A stretch of 6,815 nucleotides of DNA from CAVZLD01 sp964522605 (GTDB taxonomy: Bacteria; Planctomycetota; Planctomycetia; Pirellulales; Pirellulaceae): assembly GCA_964522605.1 (NCBI GenBank), contig CAZFWV010000366.1:1-6815 (forward strand). The letters are read 5' to 3'. Position 1 is the stretch's first letter. Each line of letters starts with the position of its first letter. Shown piece by piece: positions 1-6,657 of this stretch. A program made the position numbers and the translations under genes. The notes beneath the pieces are model-generated. The model had not been told where the DNA came from. It did not search any database and saw only the letters and a program-made list of their open reading frames with translations.

Positions 1-2
1 AT

Positions 3-194
3 ATCCCGCTCGAAGAGGCTCTTGCCGGTGGATGCCGCGCCGAGGACATTGAATTGCCGCCCGCGGTACCTGATGAATGGATGCGGGAGGCTTTCGAATC
101 GGATGGCCCCTCCGAGACGCCTGCAGCACAGGAACGCATCTGGTCGGCCGACACCCGCTCGAGCAGCCATGCCGAAAGACTCTGGTCGTTTTGA
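3..194 (+). CDS. C-terminal end of an unrecognised acidic protein (5' truncated by the window edge)
   Basis: An open frame enters from the left edge and ends at TGA (192-194), giving the last 63 residues of a protein. The tail is acidic and hydrophilic, with Glu/Asp-rich segments (for example DEWMREAFESD), and ends in RLWSF. I see no domain, membrane segment or family signature. Coding support is compositional: about 43% of codons start with G, the second codon position is the least GC-rich, and the predicted protein is not arginine-loaded as shadow frames here tend to be. If real, the gene converges on the hybrid kinase gene with a gap of about 110 bp. The main alternative is a minus-strand gene starting at ATG 168-170 and running off the left edge, which would carry a P-loop-like GAASTGKS (codons at 18-41). 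The two readings are mutually exclusive in practice. I prefer the plus strand on composition, with limited certainty. Confidence 0.45.
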   Translation: MPLEEALAGGCRAEDIELPPAVPDEWMREAFESDGPSETPAAQERIWSADTRSSSHAERLWSF

Positions 195-204
195 TCCGGT
201 CTTT
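175..204 (+). terminator. Weak imperfect hairpin over the stop codon of the left gene
   Basis: AAAGAC (175-180) is complementary to GTCTTT (199-204). Inside it, GGTC (184-187) can pair with GATCC (193-197, with one bulged T) around a GTTTT loop. The stop TGA (192-194) lies at the loop and inner stem. The downstream sequence is pyrimidine-rich (CTTTCCTTCC) but not a true T-run, so this is at best a poor intrinsic terminator for the plus-strand gene. A second weak inverted repeat, AGCCA-N12-TGGCT, lies at about 275-296 and has no T-run either. Neither clearly terminates the kinase transcript. Confidence 0.2.
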
Positions 205-305
205 CCTTCCGCAATCCGACATCATCACTCGGCAGGCTTCAATCGTGTTCCCACGCTCACTTCCACGGGACAAGCCAAAGCTATCGCCGTGGCTCTTTCC
301 TCCTG

Positions 306-3300
306 CTATTTGAGCGAAGTCGTCAGCGATGCGAGGACGGCAAACAACTCTTCGGGCTCGAGCGGTTTTGAGACGTATCCATCCATTCCCGCAGCGAGGC
401 ATTTTTCGCGTGCTCCGCTGAGCGCGTGGGCCGTCAGCGCGATAATCGGTGTGTGCCGCCCGAGTTCCTCCTCGAATTCCCGAATTCTCTCGGTAGCGGT
501 CAGTCCATCCATTTCCGGCATCTCGACGTCCATAAAGACGGCGTCGAACGTTTGCTGCTGCCAGACATCGATCGCTTCGCGGCCATTACTGACGACCACG
601 ACTTCGTGTCCCCCCAGTTCCAGGAGTCCCGCGGCGACCGCTTGATTGACGGGACTATCGTCTGCGACCAAAAGTCGCAAGCGCGGTCCAGAGATTGCAC
701 GCGGTGCTACATCAGGATCTTCTTCCCGAGCTTGCAAGGCGGCGCGAATCACAGCGATCAACTCATCCGTCTTCGCCGGTTTGGTCAGAGCATGCGAAAG
801 CCCCAGTTCCTCGCACTTCTGCGCTGGATCGGCATTCCCCGCCGGCAGCAGCACCACAACAGCCTGCTCATCCAATCGTTCCAAACGGGACAAGGATTCG
901 AGCAGCGAATCCGCGGCGCGTGTGTCACTGGGAACGTCGATCAACAACACCGAACCGTCGGACCCACGGCAATCGGAATCGGCTGGAGCTGGAATTTGTT
1001 CGATCGTCTCGACTTTGATGCCTCGGTGTGCAAGCATTTCGCGATAGGTTGCCGACGATTTTGCACTGGTCGACAGCAAGAGAACGCTGCCGACCAAGTC
1101 CACCGTTGCGTCCGCCGTGGAAACGGGCGGATGTGGCGCGGGACGAAGCGGCACGCGCACGTAGAACCGGCTACCCTTTCCAGGTTCACTTTCGACCCAG
1201 ATCCGACCTCCCATCAAGCGGGCGAGTTCCGCACAGATCGAAAGTCCTAGACCGGTTCCACCGTATCGGCGCGTCATCGAGCTGTCACTTTGGCGGAACG
1301 CTTCGAAGATCTTCTGCTGTCGATCGATCGGAATACCAATCCCGGTGTCTTCGACCAACAGCTGCAGGGCGGTCTCGCCATCCGGCGATTCTTCGTAGGT
1401 CACGCGAACATAGACCTCACCTTCGTCGGTGAACTTGATCGCGTTGCCAACCAGGTTAATCACGATTTGCCGCAGTCGCCCGGGGTCACCCATCAATTGT
1501 GGCGGCAGCGTCGGATCGACCGAGCAGACCAGCTCCAGACCTTTTTGCGCGGCACTGACGGACAGCAGTCGGACAGCTTCTACAACGACGTCGGCGACGG
1601 AAAGCGGGATGGATTCCAGCTCTAAACGCTGGGCTTCGATCTTGGAGAAATCCAGGATGTCGTTGATCAGGGCCAGCAGAGAGTTGGCCGAGTCTTTGAC
1701 GACCGTCAGGTAGTTCTGCTGACGGCGGGACAAATCGGTATTCAGCGCCAGCTCCGTCATTCCCAGGATTCCATTCATGGGAGTACGGATCTCATGACTG
1801 ACGGCGGCCAAGAAGCGACTCTTCGCCCGATTTGCCGCTTCGGCATCTTGTTTCGCCACCATCAATTCCTGTTGGGCGGTGAGCAGCTCTTGGGTCAGTC
1901 TTCCGAGTTCGCGGTTGGAGCGCGCGAGTTCCTGGGCGCGTGATTCGGCAGCCGCGGTGCGTTCCGCGACGCGCCGCTCCAGGGTTTCGTTCAGAATTTG
2001 CAGCTGAGTAAAGCCTTCTGCATTTTCCAGCGCCGCACCGGCAACAGTGGCAATGAAGTCGGCGAGCCGCTGCTCGACGGGTCCGAAGAGTCCTCGCAGT
2101 TGCTGATGAGTCACGTATAAGCAGGCCGTAGCGACGCCGCGGACGTACAGCGGCACACAAAGCGCGGACCGTTCCCCGGAAGCCGCCGCGTCCGATCCAT
2201 CATCGTCGGTCTCTTCACTGAACGCGACCGCGCGCTGGGCCTGGATCGCTTCGCGCAGCCGACCGTCATTCCAGATGCCGGGCAAGCTTCCCGCGACTGG
2301 TAAGAACGGTGCATCTTCCGCTTCTCCATCGCGCTGCAGGACAAGACAGTGTTCGGCACGCAACAGTCGCAGAACGGCCGACCGCGCTTGTTCGTAGATG
2401 GCTTCGCGCGAGAGAGCCGAAGCGATTCGTCGCCCCCAGTCGAGCACGCTGTCGAAGCGATCGGACAGGGATAGCGTCGGTGGCATGGAGGCCGGCGTCA
2501 AATCGGGGGAATTGCCAGAATAGGCGTGCAGCTCGCCCAGCAGATTCTGGGCTGCCGCCCGGGACTCGGCAGCGTCCGGCCAGCCCAGCTCCTGCCCGAG
2601 TTGCGAGATCATGAGCAGTGTTTGCGCATGTTCCCAGCGAGCCTGCTGTGCTTTTGCCAATCGCAGACTTCGCTTCAGAAGGCGTCGTGCCTCGTGCGAT
2701 GCACCGCGCATTGCGCGCAACGCAGCCAATTCGCGCAGCGCGTGGGGCAAGTCGTTTCGGCACAGTCTGCGTTCTCGAATGGCGCGCCGAACGACCGCTT
2801 CGGCGCGCCGGAGTAATGCATCGCGCCGGCCGGGAGTGTGGTCTCGCAATTGAAGTGCCTGCAACCGCAGGATCATCGCCAGCCACGGCCGGTAGGGAAT
2901 CGTGTAGGCATTCCGGATTCCGGCTGCGTCGACTTGGTCGATCGCCTGCTGCAGAATCTCGGCGGCTGCCGAGAAATCACCTTTTCGCGCCAGGCAGACT
3001 CCTTTGGCAAACAGCACCTGAGCGCGACCCTGGACGTCACGTCGCGGGCGATGGACCTCCTGCTCCAGAATCTCTTCCGGGACCGTACCCCGTGTCGCCC
3101 GCGCCCACACGTCCAGGATGATGGCCGATGCCTGCTCGTCCCCGAGATCGATTCCCGAGCGGTAGTTGAGTTGCGCTTCCTGCAGCGCTGCATCGGCGTC
3201 CCCCAACCGGTACAGCGAGGCCGCGATCTGATACCGCGCGATATGGACTTGCCAATAATCGCCCGTCCGTTCCAACAGCCGAATCGCTTCCCGACATTTT

Positions 3301-6218
3301 TCGATGCATTCGTGGAATCGGGACCCCGCGTAGAGCACGACACCCTGGTAGTGATATGACTGACCTTGGCCCCACAGATCGCCGAGCTGGCGACGGATCT
3401 CCAGCGATTTCAGCGCATATTTTTCGGCTCGCTTCAGGAAGCCAAGCAGAGTCAAGCCGGGTGCGTGCTCCGCATACGACTGCGCCAGTTCGGCCGATGG
3501 TTGGTATCGTTCGGCCAGGTTCATCCCGCGCAGGTGGGCCCACATTACGTGAAACTTGCTGCGGCAGTACCAGCTGCCGTGAGCCAGATTGCTGAGCAGC
3601 TTGAGCACGAGCCGATCTTGATCGCTCGGTTGTCGCCGAACACGCTGCAAAAATAACGAGGGAAGCGCGGTGTGCAGCGCCTGGATCAACCCTTCCCAGA
3701 ACACCAGGGTGACACGGGTGGGCCAGCCGCGGGGCACATTGCGGCCCAGCAATCGCAGCGCCATCTCGAACGATTCAATCGCCCGCTCCATATCCCCACG
3801 TCGAAAGGCCAGCTCGCCCAGCCGACCAAGAATCTGCGCCTTGGCCAACGTTCCGTCGGCAATTTGCTCGGCCTCCTCCAGCTTCGCACCCGCCGCGTCG
3901 TATCGGCCACGCAGAATCAAGACTTCGCCGAGTCCTTGAGCGATCCGATATCGCGTCGCAGCCGAACCGACGGTGGCCCCACGTTCCGCGATCAAGTATT
4001 GTTGCTCCGCGGTGTCAAAGGCGTACTGAGCACGCGCTTGCTCAGCGGCCTGCAGCGCATAGGGCAATGCAGAGCGTGAATCGCCGGCGGCATCGAAGTG
4101 ATACGCCACGTCCGCAGCCCGATCCGGTTCATGCTGCTGCAAATAGCGTGCAACGAGTCGATGTAGCCACTGACGATCTTGTTCCGGATGCCGATCCAAT
4201 AACGTCGAGCGAATCTTGTCGTGTACAAAAACACAGCGCGACCCATCGGGACGAACCCAAATCAGATGGCGCTGGCGGGCAATCTGGAGTGCCGCAATCG
4301 CCTGCTTGGGTGACTGACTGGCCAGAGAAGCAGCGATATCGAGTTCGAACTCCTTACCCAACACGGCGCCGGTGGAGAGCAGGTGCAACGTCTCCGGCGG
4401 AAGAAGTTCCAGTCGACGGGCCAGGAAGGTTGCCGCGCGCTGACACGATTGCACCTCACCTAAAACGGGGGACGTCAGCCGCCACCCGGAAGGCTCCCGC
4501 TCCAAATTGCCCGACTCAACCAGACCTCGCAGGATGGCCGAAGCCATGAAGGGACTGTTGTCGGCCAGGCGTGCAACTTCTTCGACGACTTCCGAGGGGA
4601 GCGGTCCCGCCATCGACTCCAGCAGCTGCTGGATCTCATCCGCCGCAAACGTGGAGAGCCCCAGGTGCAACGTCGCCTCCATCCGACGCAACCAATGATC
4701 GGCCGAGACCTCCTCCGAGCGGAATGCCGCAATCAACAACACATGCTGCTCCGTCTTTGGCGCGCGCATCTGCGCGGCCCAGCGGTGCAAGAGTCGATAG
4801 GTCAGTTCGTCGGCCCACTGACAGTCATCCAGCACGATCAAGACAGGGCGCTGTCGTGTACCAAGCGCACTGAGAAAACTCATCAATGCGTTGAGTGTGC
4901 GGACTTCACCGGCGGCTTCCGGTCCGGAGGTGTAGGCGGCGGGCTGCCCGAGTTCGCCGGCCAGTCGAGGAAGCGCGGCACAAACAGCCGCTGCCTGATC
5001 GCCCAATTGTCGACGAACGCGCGGCAGGAACTCGGAATCGGAGCGCGCCATGACCAGGAAACCGTCGACTAGTCCATTCAGCAGCGAAAAGGGCTGGCGC
5101 GCGACATCGTTCGTACCTTCACCCCAGAAGATACTGAGTCCCCGCCCCGCGGCGCGCTGCGTAATCTCCGTCAACAGTCGCGTCTTACCACCTCCCGATT
5201 CACCCTCCAACAGCGCCAGCCCGGGGTGTCCGTTCTGGGCTTCTTCGATCTGACGATCCAACTGCGCAAGTTCTCGCTGTCGCCCGACAAAGGCGGGCTC
5301 AGAAAGTGTCTTGCGATCGTCACTCGTTCCCACGACGACCAGCGGATCCGCATCGCCGCGGGCCAATCCTTCCTGGATCGCTTGCAGATCTGTCAGCACG
5401 GCCGTTGCCGTCTGATAGCGGTCTTGCGGATCCTTCCGCAGCAGATGTTGGATGACTTCTTCCAGCGCGCGGGGCACCGCGATTCCCAGCGTGCGCAATC
5501 GCGGCGGACGGGCCGTCATGTGTTCAAACAGGATCGTCCCGATTTCGTTGCCGGTAAACGGTGGCCGTCCCGCCAGACAGTGAAACAGCGTCACTCCTGC
5601 CGAATAGAGGTCCGCCGTTTCGGTCACTTCCTGATCGATCGAACCCGCCTGTTCGGGTGAAATGTAATGGGCGGCCTCCAGAATATCGACTGCGTCGACT
5701 CCGCTGGGCGCGAGACTGACGGGCGGCAGTCCAAAATCGAGTAATCGCACCGTGGTGAGCGGCAGTTCCTCGCTCACAATCAATTGCGAAGGGCGCACGG
5801 CACGATGGAGCAAGCCTTGAGCGTGCAGGTCGCGCAAGGCAGAAAAAATGACCAGTCCGATGTGGATCGATTCGGCCACCGTCAACCGCCGTCGCCGCAG
5901 ATACTCCTCAAGCGAGACGCCCGAAATAAACGGGGACGCGAGGATCAAGTGATTCGTTCCGCGTCCGACGAAGCTGGGAGATACCAACCACTCACTCTGC
6001 AGCTGCCGCCGGACCACCGACTCATACTCAAACTGCATGAGCGCCCCTGGCGGAACTTGACTGATGGGAATCGTTTTGACAACGACGTCTTCGCCCGTTT
6101 GTCGATCTGTTGCCAGATAACTGCGTGAGTTGATTCGCTCATGCAGCTCAAAACGCGGATCAACCGCGGGCAAATCATCTGCCGTTGCGGGGCGCAAGTT
6201 GAGACGGTTAGATTCCAC
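306..6218 (-). CDS. Giant hybrid sensor histidine kinase with N-terminal (pseudo)kinase, AAA-type ATPase, TPR-like region, GAF and two receivers
   Basis: The protein has 1970 residues. It starts at GTG (6216-6218), the first start after an in-frame stop (TAA, 6222-6224), and ends at TAG. Domains in order: Ser/Thr-kinase-like fold about 23-283 (K48, DFG 161-163, SPE 187-189, but HRA 138-140 where HRD is expected); predicted ATPase about 308-690 (FVGR start, Walker A GESGGGKT 339-346, Walker B ending D464-D465); helical TPR-like repeats about 710-1230; GAF about 1255-1400; coiled coil about 1402-1468; HisKA with phospho-acceptor H1475 (SHEIRTP); HATPase with N-box N1588/N1592, DTGIGIP 1624-1630 and GGTGLGLS 1653-1660; degenerate receiver about 1710-1828 (D1761, K1813, no acidic pair); intact receiver about 1847-1966 (D1853, D1854, D1897, T1929, K1951). 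I see no signal peptide, membrane segment or HPt domain, so it is probably cytosolic. In this family ATP-dependent autophosphorylation on His is passed to the receiver Asp; the ATPase-TPR-GAF part presumably senses the unknown signal. It appears monocistronic. The histidine kinase function is very well supported; Ser/Thr kinase activity is doubtful. Confidence 0.97.
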   Translation of the reverse strand: MESNRLNLRPATADDLPAVDPRFELHERINSRSYLATDRQTGEDVVVKTIPISQVPPGALMQFEYESVVRRQLQSEWLVSPSFVGRGTNHLILASPFISGVSLEEYLRRRRLTVAESIHIGLVIFSALRDLHAQGLLHRAVRPSQLIVSEELPLTTVRLLDFGLPPVSLAPSGVDAVDILEAAHYISPEQAGSIDQEVTETADLYSAGVTLFHCLAGRPPFTGNEIGTILFEHMTARPPRLRTLGIAVPRALEEVIQHLLRKDPQDRYQTATAVLTDLQAIQEGLARGDADPLVVVGTSDDRKTLSEPAFVGRQRELAQLDRQIEEAQNGHPGLALLEGESGGGKTRLLTEITQRAAGRGLSIFWGEGTNDVARQPFSLLNGLVDGFLVMARSDSEFLPRVRRQLGDQAAAVCAALPRLAGELGQPAAYTSGPEAAGEVRTLNALMSFLSALGTRQRPVLIVLDDCQWADELTYRLLHRWAAQMRAPKTEQHVLLIAAFRSEEVSADHWLRRMEATLHLGLSTFAADEIQQLLESMAGPLPSEVVEEVARLADNSPFMASAILRGLVESGNLEREPSGWRLTSPVLGEVQSCQRAATFLARRLELLPPETLHLLSTGAVLGKEFELDIAASLASQSPKQAIAALQIARQRHLIWVRPDGSRCVFVHDKIRSTLLDRHPEQDRQWLHRLVARYLQQHEPDRAADVAYHFDAAGDSRSALPYALQAAEQARAQYAFDTAEQQYLIAERGATVGSAATRYRIAQGLGEVLILRGRYDAAGAKLEEAEQIADGTLAKAQILGRLGELAFRRGDMERAIESFEMALRLLGRNVPRGWPTRVTLVFWEGLIQALHTALPSLFLQRVRRQPSDQDRLVLKLLSNLAHGSWYCRSKFHVMWAHLRGMNLAERYQPSAELAQSYAEHAPGLTLLGFLKRAEKYALKSLEIRRQLGDLWGQGQSYHYQGVVLYAGSRFHECIEKCREAIRLLERTGDYWQVHIARYQIAASLYRLGDADAALQEAQLNYRSGIDLGDEQASAIILDVWARATRGTVPEEILEQEVHRPRRDVQGRAQVLFAKGVCLARKGDFSAAAEILQQAIDQVDAAGIRNAYTIPYRPWLAMILRLQALQLRDHTPGRRDALLRRAEAVVRRAIRERRLCRNDLPHALRELAALRAMRGASHEARRLLKRSLRLAKAQQARWEHAQTLLMISQLGQELGWPDAAESRAAAQNLLGELHAYSGNSPDLTPASMPPTLSLSDRFDSVLDWGRRIASALSREAIYEQARSAVLRLLRAEHCLVLQRDGEAEDAPFLPVAGSLPGIWNDGRLREAIQAQRAVAFSEETDDDGSDAAASGERSALCVPLYVRGVATACLYVTHQQLRGLFGPVEQRLADFIATVAGAALENAEGFTQLQILNETLERRVAERTAAAESRAQELARSNRELGRLTQELLTAQQELMVAKQDAEAANRAKSRFLAAVSHEIRTPMNGILGMTELALNTDLSRRQQNYLTVVKDSANSLLALINDILDFSKIEAQRLELESIPLSVADVVVEAVRLLSVSAAQKGLELVCSVDPTLPPQLMGDPGRLRQIVINLVGNAIKFTDEGEVYVRVTYEESPDGETALQLLVEDTGIGIPIDRQQKIFEAFRQSDSSMTRRYGGTGLGLSICAELARLMGGRIWVESEPGKGSRFYVRVPLRPAPHPPVSTADATVDLVGSVLLLSTSAKSSATYREMLAHRGIKVETIEQIPAPADSDCRGSDGSVLLIDVPSDTRAADSLLESLSRLERLDEQAVVVLLPAGNADPAQKCEELGLSHALTKPAKTDELIAVIRAALQAREEDPDVAPRAISGPRLRLLVADDSPVNQAVAAGLLELGGHEVVVVSNGREAIDVWQQQTFDAVFMDVEMPEMDGLTATERIREFEEELGRHTPIIALTAHALSGAREKCLAAGMDGYVSKPLEPEELFAVLASLTTSLK

Positions 6219-6224
6219 GAATTA

Positions 6225-6229
6225 CTCTC
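6225..6229 (-). promoter_or_regulatory. Probable weak ribosome binding site for the hybrid kinase
   Basis: On the minus strand GAGAG lies 6 nt before the GTG start. It is a partial Shine-Dalgarno match at a suitable distance. It supports the GTG at 6218 because an in-frame TAA (6222-6224) rules out any start further upstream, and the kinase-like fold begins only about 22 residues into the protein. Confidence 0.35.
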
Positions 6230-6303
6230 GTCACTGGCCACTCAATCCAGCGGCAACTGAGCATCTTGGGCAAGGCCTGACGGCGTAGGCGGCAACCTGT
6301 ACT

Positions 6304-6324
6304 GTGGCGCAAGGCGAACGCCAC
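6304..6324. repeat. Perfect inverted repeat GTGGCG-N9-CGCCAC in the kinase leader
   Basis: GTGGCG (6304-6309) and CGCCAC (6319-6324) form a 6-bp GC-rich stem with a 9-nt loop, about 86 bp upstream of the kinase GTG. In a leftward transcript it would be a stable hairpin in the 5' leader. As DNA it could be an operator dyad. No T-run follows in either direction, so it is not an intrinsic terminator. Confidence 0.4.
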
Positions 6325-6355
6325 CGGAACCGAGCGGACAGCGTATAGACCACCC

Positions 6356-6380
6356 AAAAAGTGTAGCTTGATCCGCTACA
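6356..6380 (-). terminator. Terminator-like hairpin and T-run, 138 bp upstream of the kinase
   Basis: Read on the minus strand, TGTAGC-N7-GCTACA is a perfect 6-bp stem. It is followed after one C by TTTTT (plus-strand A-run 6356-6360). The form is that of a short intrinsic terminator, though the stem holds only three G-C pairs. It points toward the kinase gene, so it would end a minus-strand transcript begun further upstream (a small RNA or micro-ORF) or act as an attenuator if the kinase promoter lies beyond it. It may also be just an operator dyad. Confidence 0.35.
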
Positions 6381-6436
6381 ACGAATCGGGAGAAGTTTCG
6401 TCAGCGCGATCGATCGTAGGAATTGGATCACCGGGC

Positions 6437-6457
6437 CGGACTGTAAGGAGAAGTCCG
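6437..6457. repeat. Perfect inverted repeat CGGACT-N9-AGTCCG with purine-rich loop
   Basis: CGGACT (6437-6442) and AGTCCG (6452-6457) form a 6-bp stem. The plus-strand loop GTAAGGAGA holds a Shine-Dalgarno-like AAGGAG, but no start codon follows at a usable distance. The minus-strand loop is TCTCCTTAC, resembling an anti-Shine-Dalgarno sequence. The octamer GGAGAAGT, spanning loop and stem here, recurs at 6389-6396 in a weaker CGAA/TTCG hairpin (6382-6400). Confidence 0.4.
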
Positions 6458-6597
6458 ATCGTATCTGCGACGGAAATCAAAAAACGACCTCCCAAGTGCA
6501 CTTTACCTATCGTCAGATTTCTCTTGCTCTGAGAAACTTGGTCCTGCGCCGCACATCGTTGAATAGGCACCTTGATTCTGCGTGCAGACTAGATCGA

Positions 6598-6633
6598 CCC
6601 GGGGCGGGTAGCACCCCGGGGGCACGGATTTTT
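6598..6633 (+). promoter_or_regulatory. GC-rich leader hairpin upstream of the right-hand gene, followed by a T-run
   Basis: CCCGGGG (6598-6604) and CCCCGGG (6614-6620) form a perfect 7-bp all-GC stem with a 9-nt loop, the strongest hairpin in the window. Eight nt later comes TTTTT (6629-6633), and the ATG of the right-hand gene is at 6658. The gap between stem and T-run is too long for a standard intrinsic terminator. Attenuation, a roadblock, or mRNA stabilisation in the 5' leader are all possible. Confidence 0.35.
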
Positions 6634-6646
6634 CGCTTTCTGGTTC

Positions 6647-6652
6647 GGGGTG
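6647..6652 (+). promoter_or_regulatory. Probable ribosome binding site of the right-hand gene
   Basis: GGGGTG lies 5 nt before the ATG at 6658. It is an imperfect match to GGAGGTG at slightly short spacing. It supports ATG 6658 over the other upstream in-frame candidate I found (TTG at 6559), which has no such site. Confidence 0.35.
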
Positions 6653-6657
6653 TTTTC

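Larger units (their letters stand above)
6219..6657. other. Divergent intergenic region with several perfect short hairpins
   Basis: These 439 bp separate the kinase start (leftward) from the right-hand gene start (rightward), so they should contain both promoters. I cannot name a convincing -35/-10 pair for either. The best minus-strand -10-like hexamer is TATACG (6342-6347), with no good -35. The region holds four perfect inverted repeats of 6-7 bp with 7-9 nt loops (6304-6324, 6362-6380, 6437-6457, 6598-6620), an 8-bp direct repeat GGAGAAGT (6389-6396 and 6447-6454), and a 10-bp palindrome CGATCGATCG (6407-6416). No long open frame looks coding. A 34-codon minus-strand frame (6480-6376, TTG start) is preceded by a strong Shine-Dalgarno-like GGGAGGT and is discussed as a finding. 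Confidence 0.6.

Noticed and set aside
22..645. Plus-strand open frame of 207 codons overlapping the 3' end of the kinase gene
   Set aside because: It is Ser/Arg/Pro-rich without domain signatures and lies opposite the well-defined receiver domain, so it is a high-GC shadow.
426..1250. Plus-strand open frame of 274 codons antisense to receivers and HATPase
   Set aside because: The minus strand here encodes conserved receiver and HATPase motifs; the plus frame shows no family features and many Arg/His/Gln residues typical of a shadow frame.
2266..2886. Minus-strand 206-codon frame within the kinase gene in another frame
   Set aside because: It is extremely Arg/Ala-rich and overlaps the GAF/TPR coding frame; there is no ribosome binding site or domain evidence.
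2838..3359. Plus-strand 173-codon frame opposite the TPR-like region
   Set aside because: It is the antisense shadow of a continuous coding frame, with no recognisable motif.
6407..6416. Palindrome CGATCGATCG as a specific operator or repeat element
   Set aside because: GATCGATC-type strings also occur several times inside the kinase coding sequence, so it is probably compositional.
6231..6431. Minus-strand 66-codon frame just upstream of the kinase
   Set aside because: It has Cys/Arg/Ser-rich composition, no Shine-Dalgarno-like site I could see, and runs through two of the hairpins; it looks non-coding.
6566..6581. Possible sigma-54 promoter (AGGCAC ... CTGC)
   Set aside because: The GG and GC doublets are separated by 12 rather than 10 bases and the TTGC element is missing.
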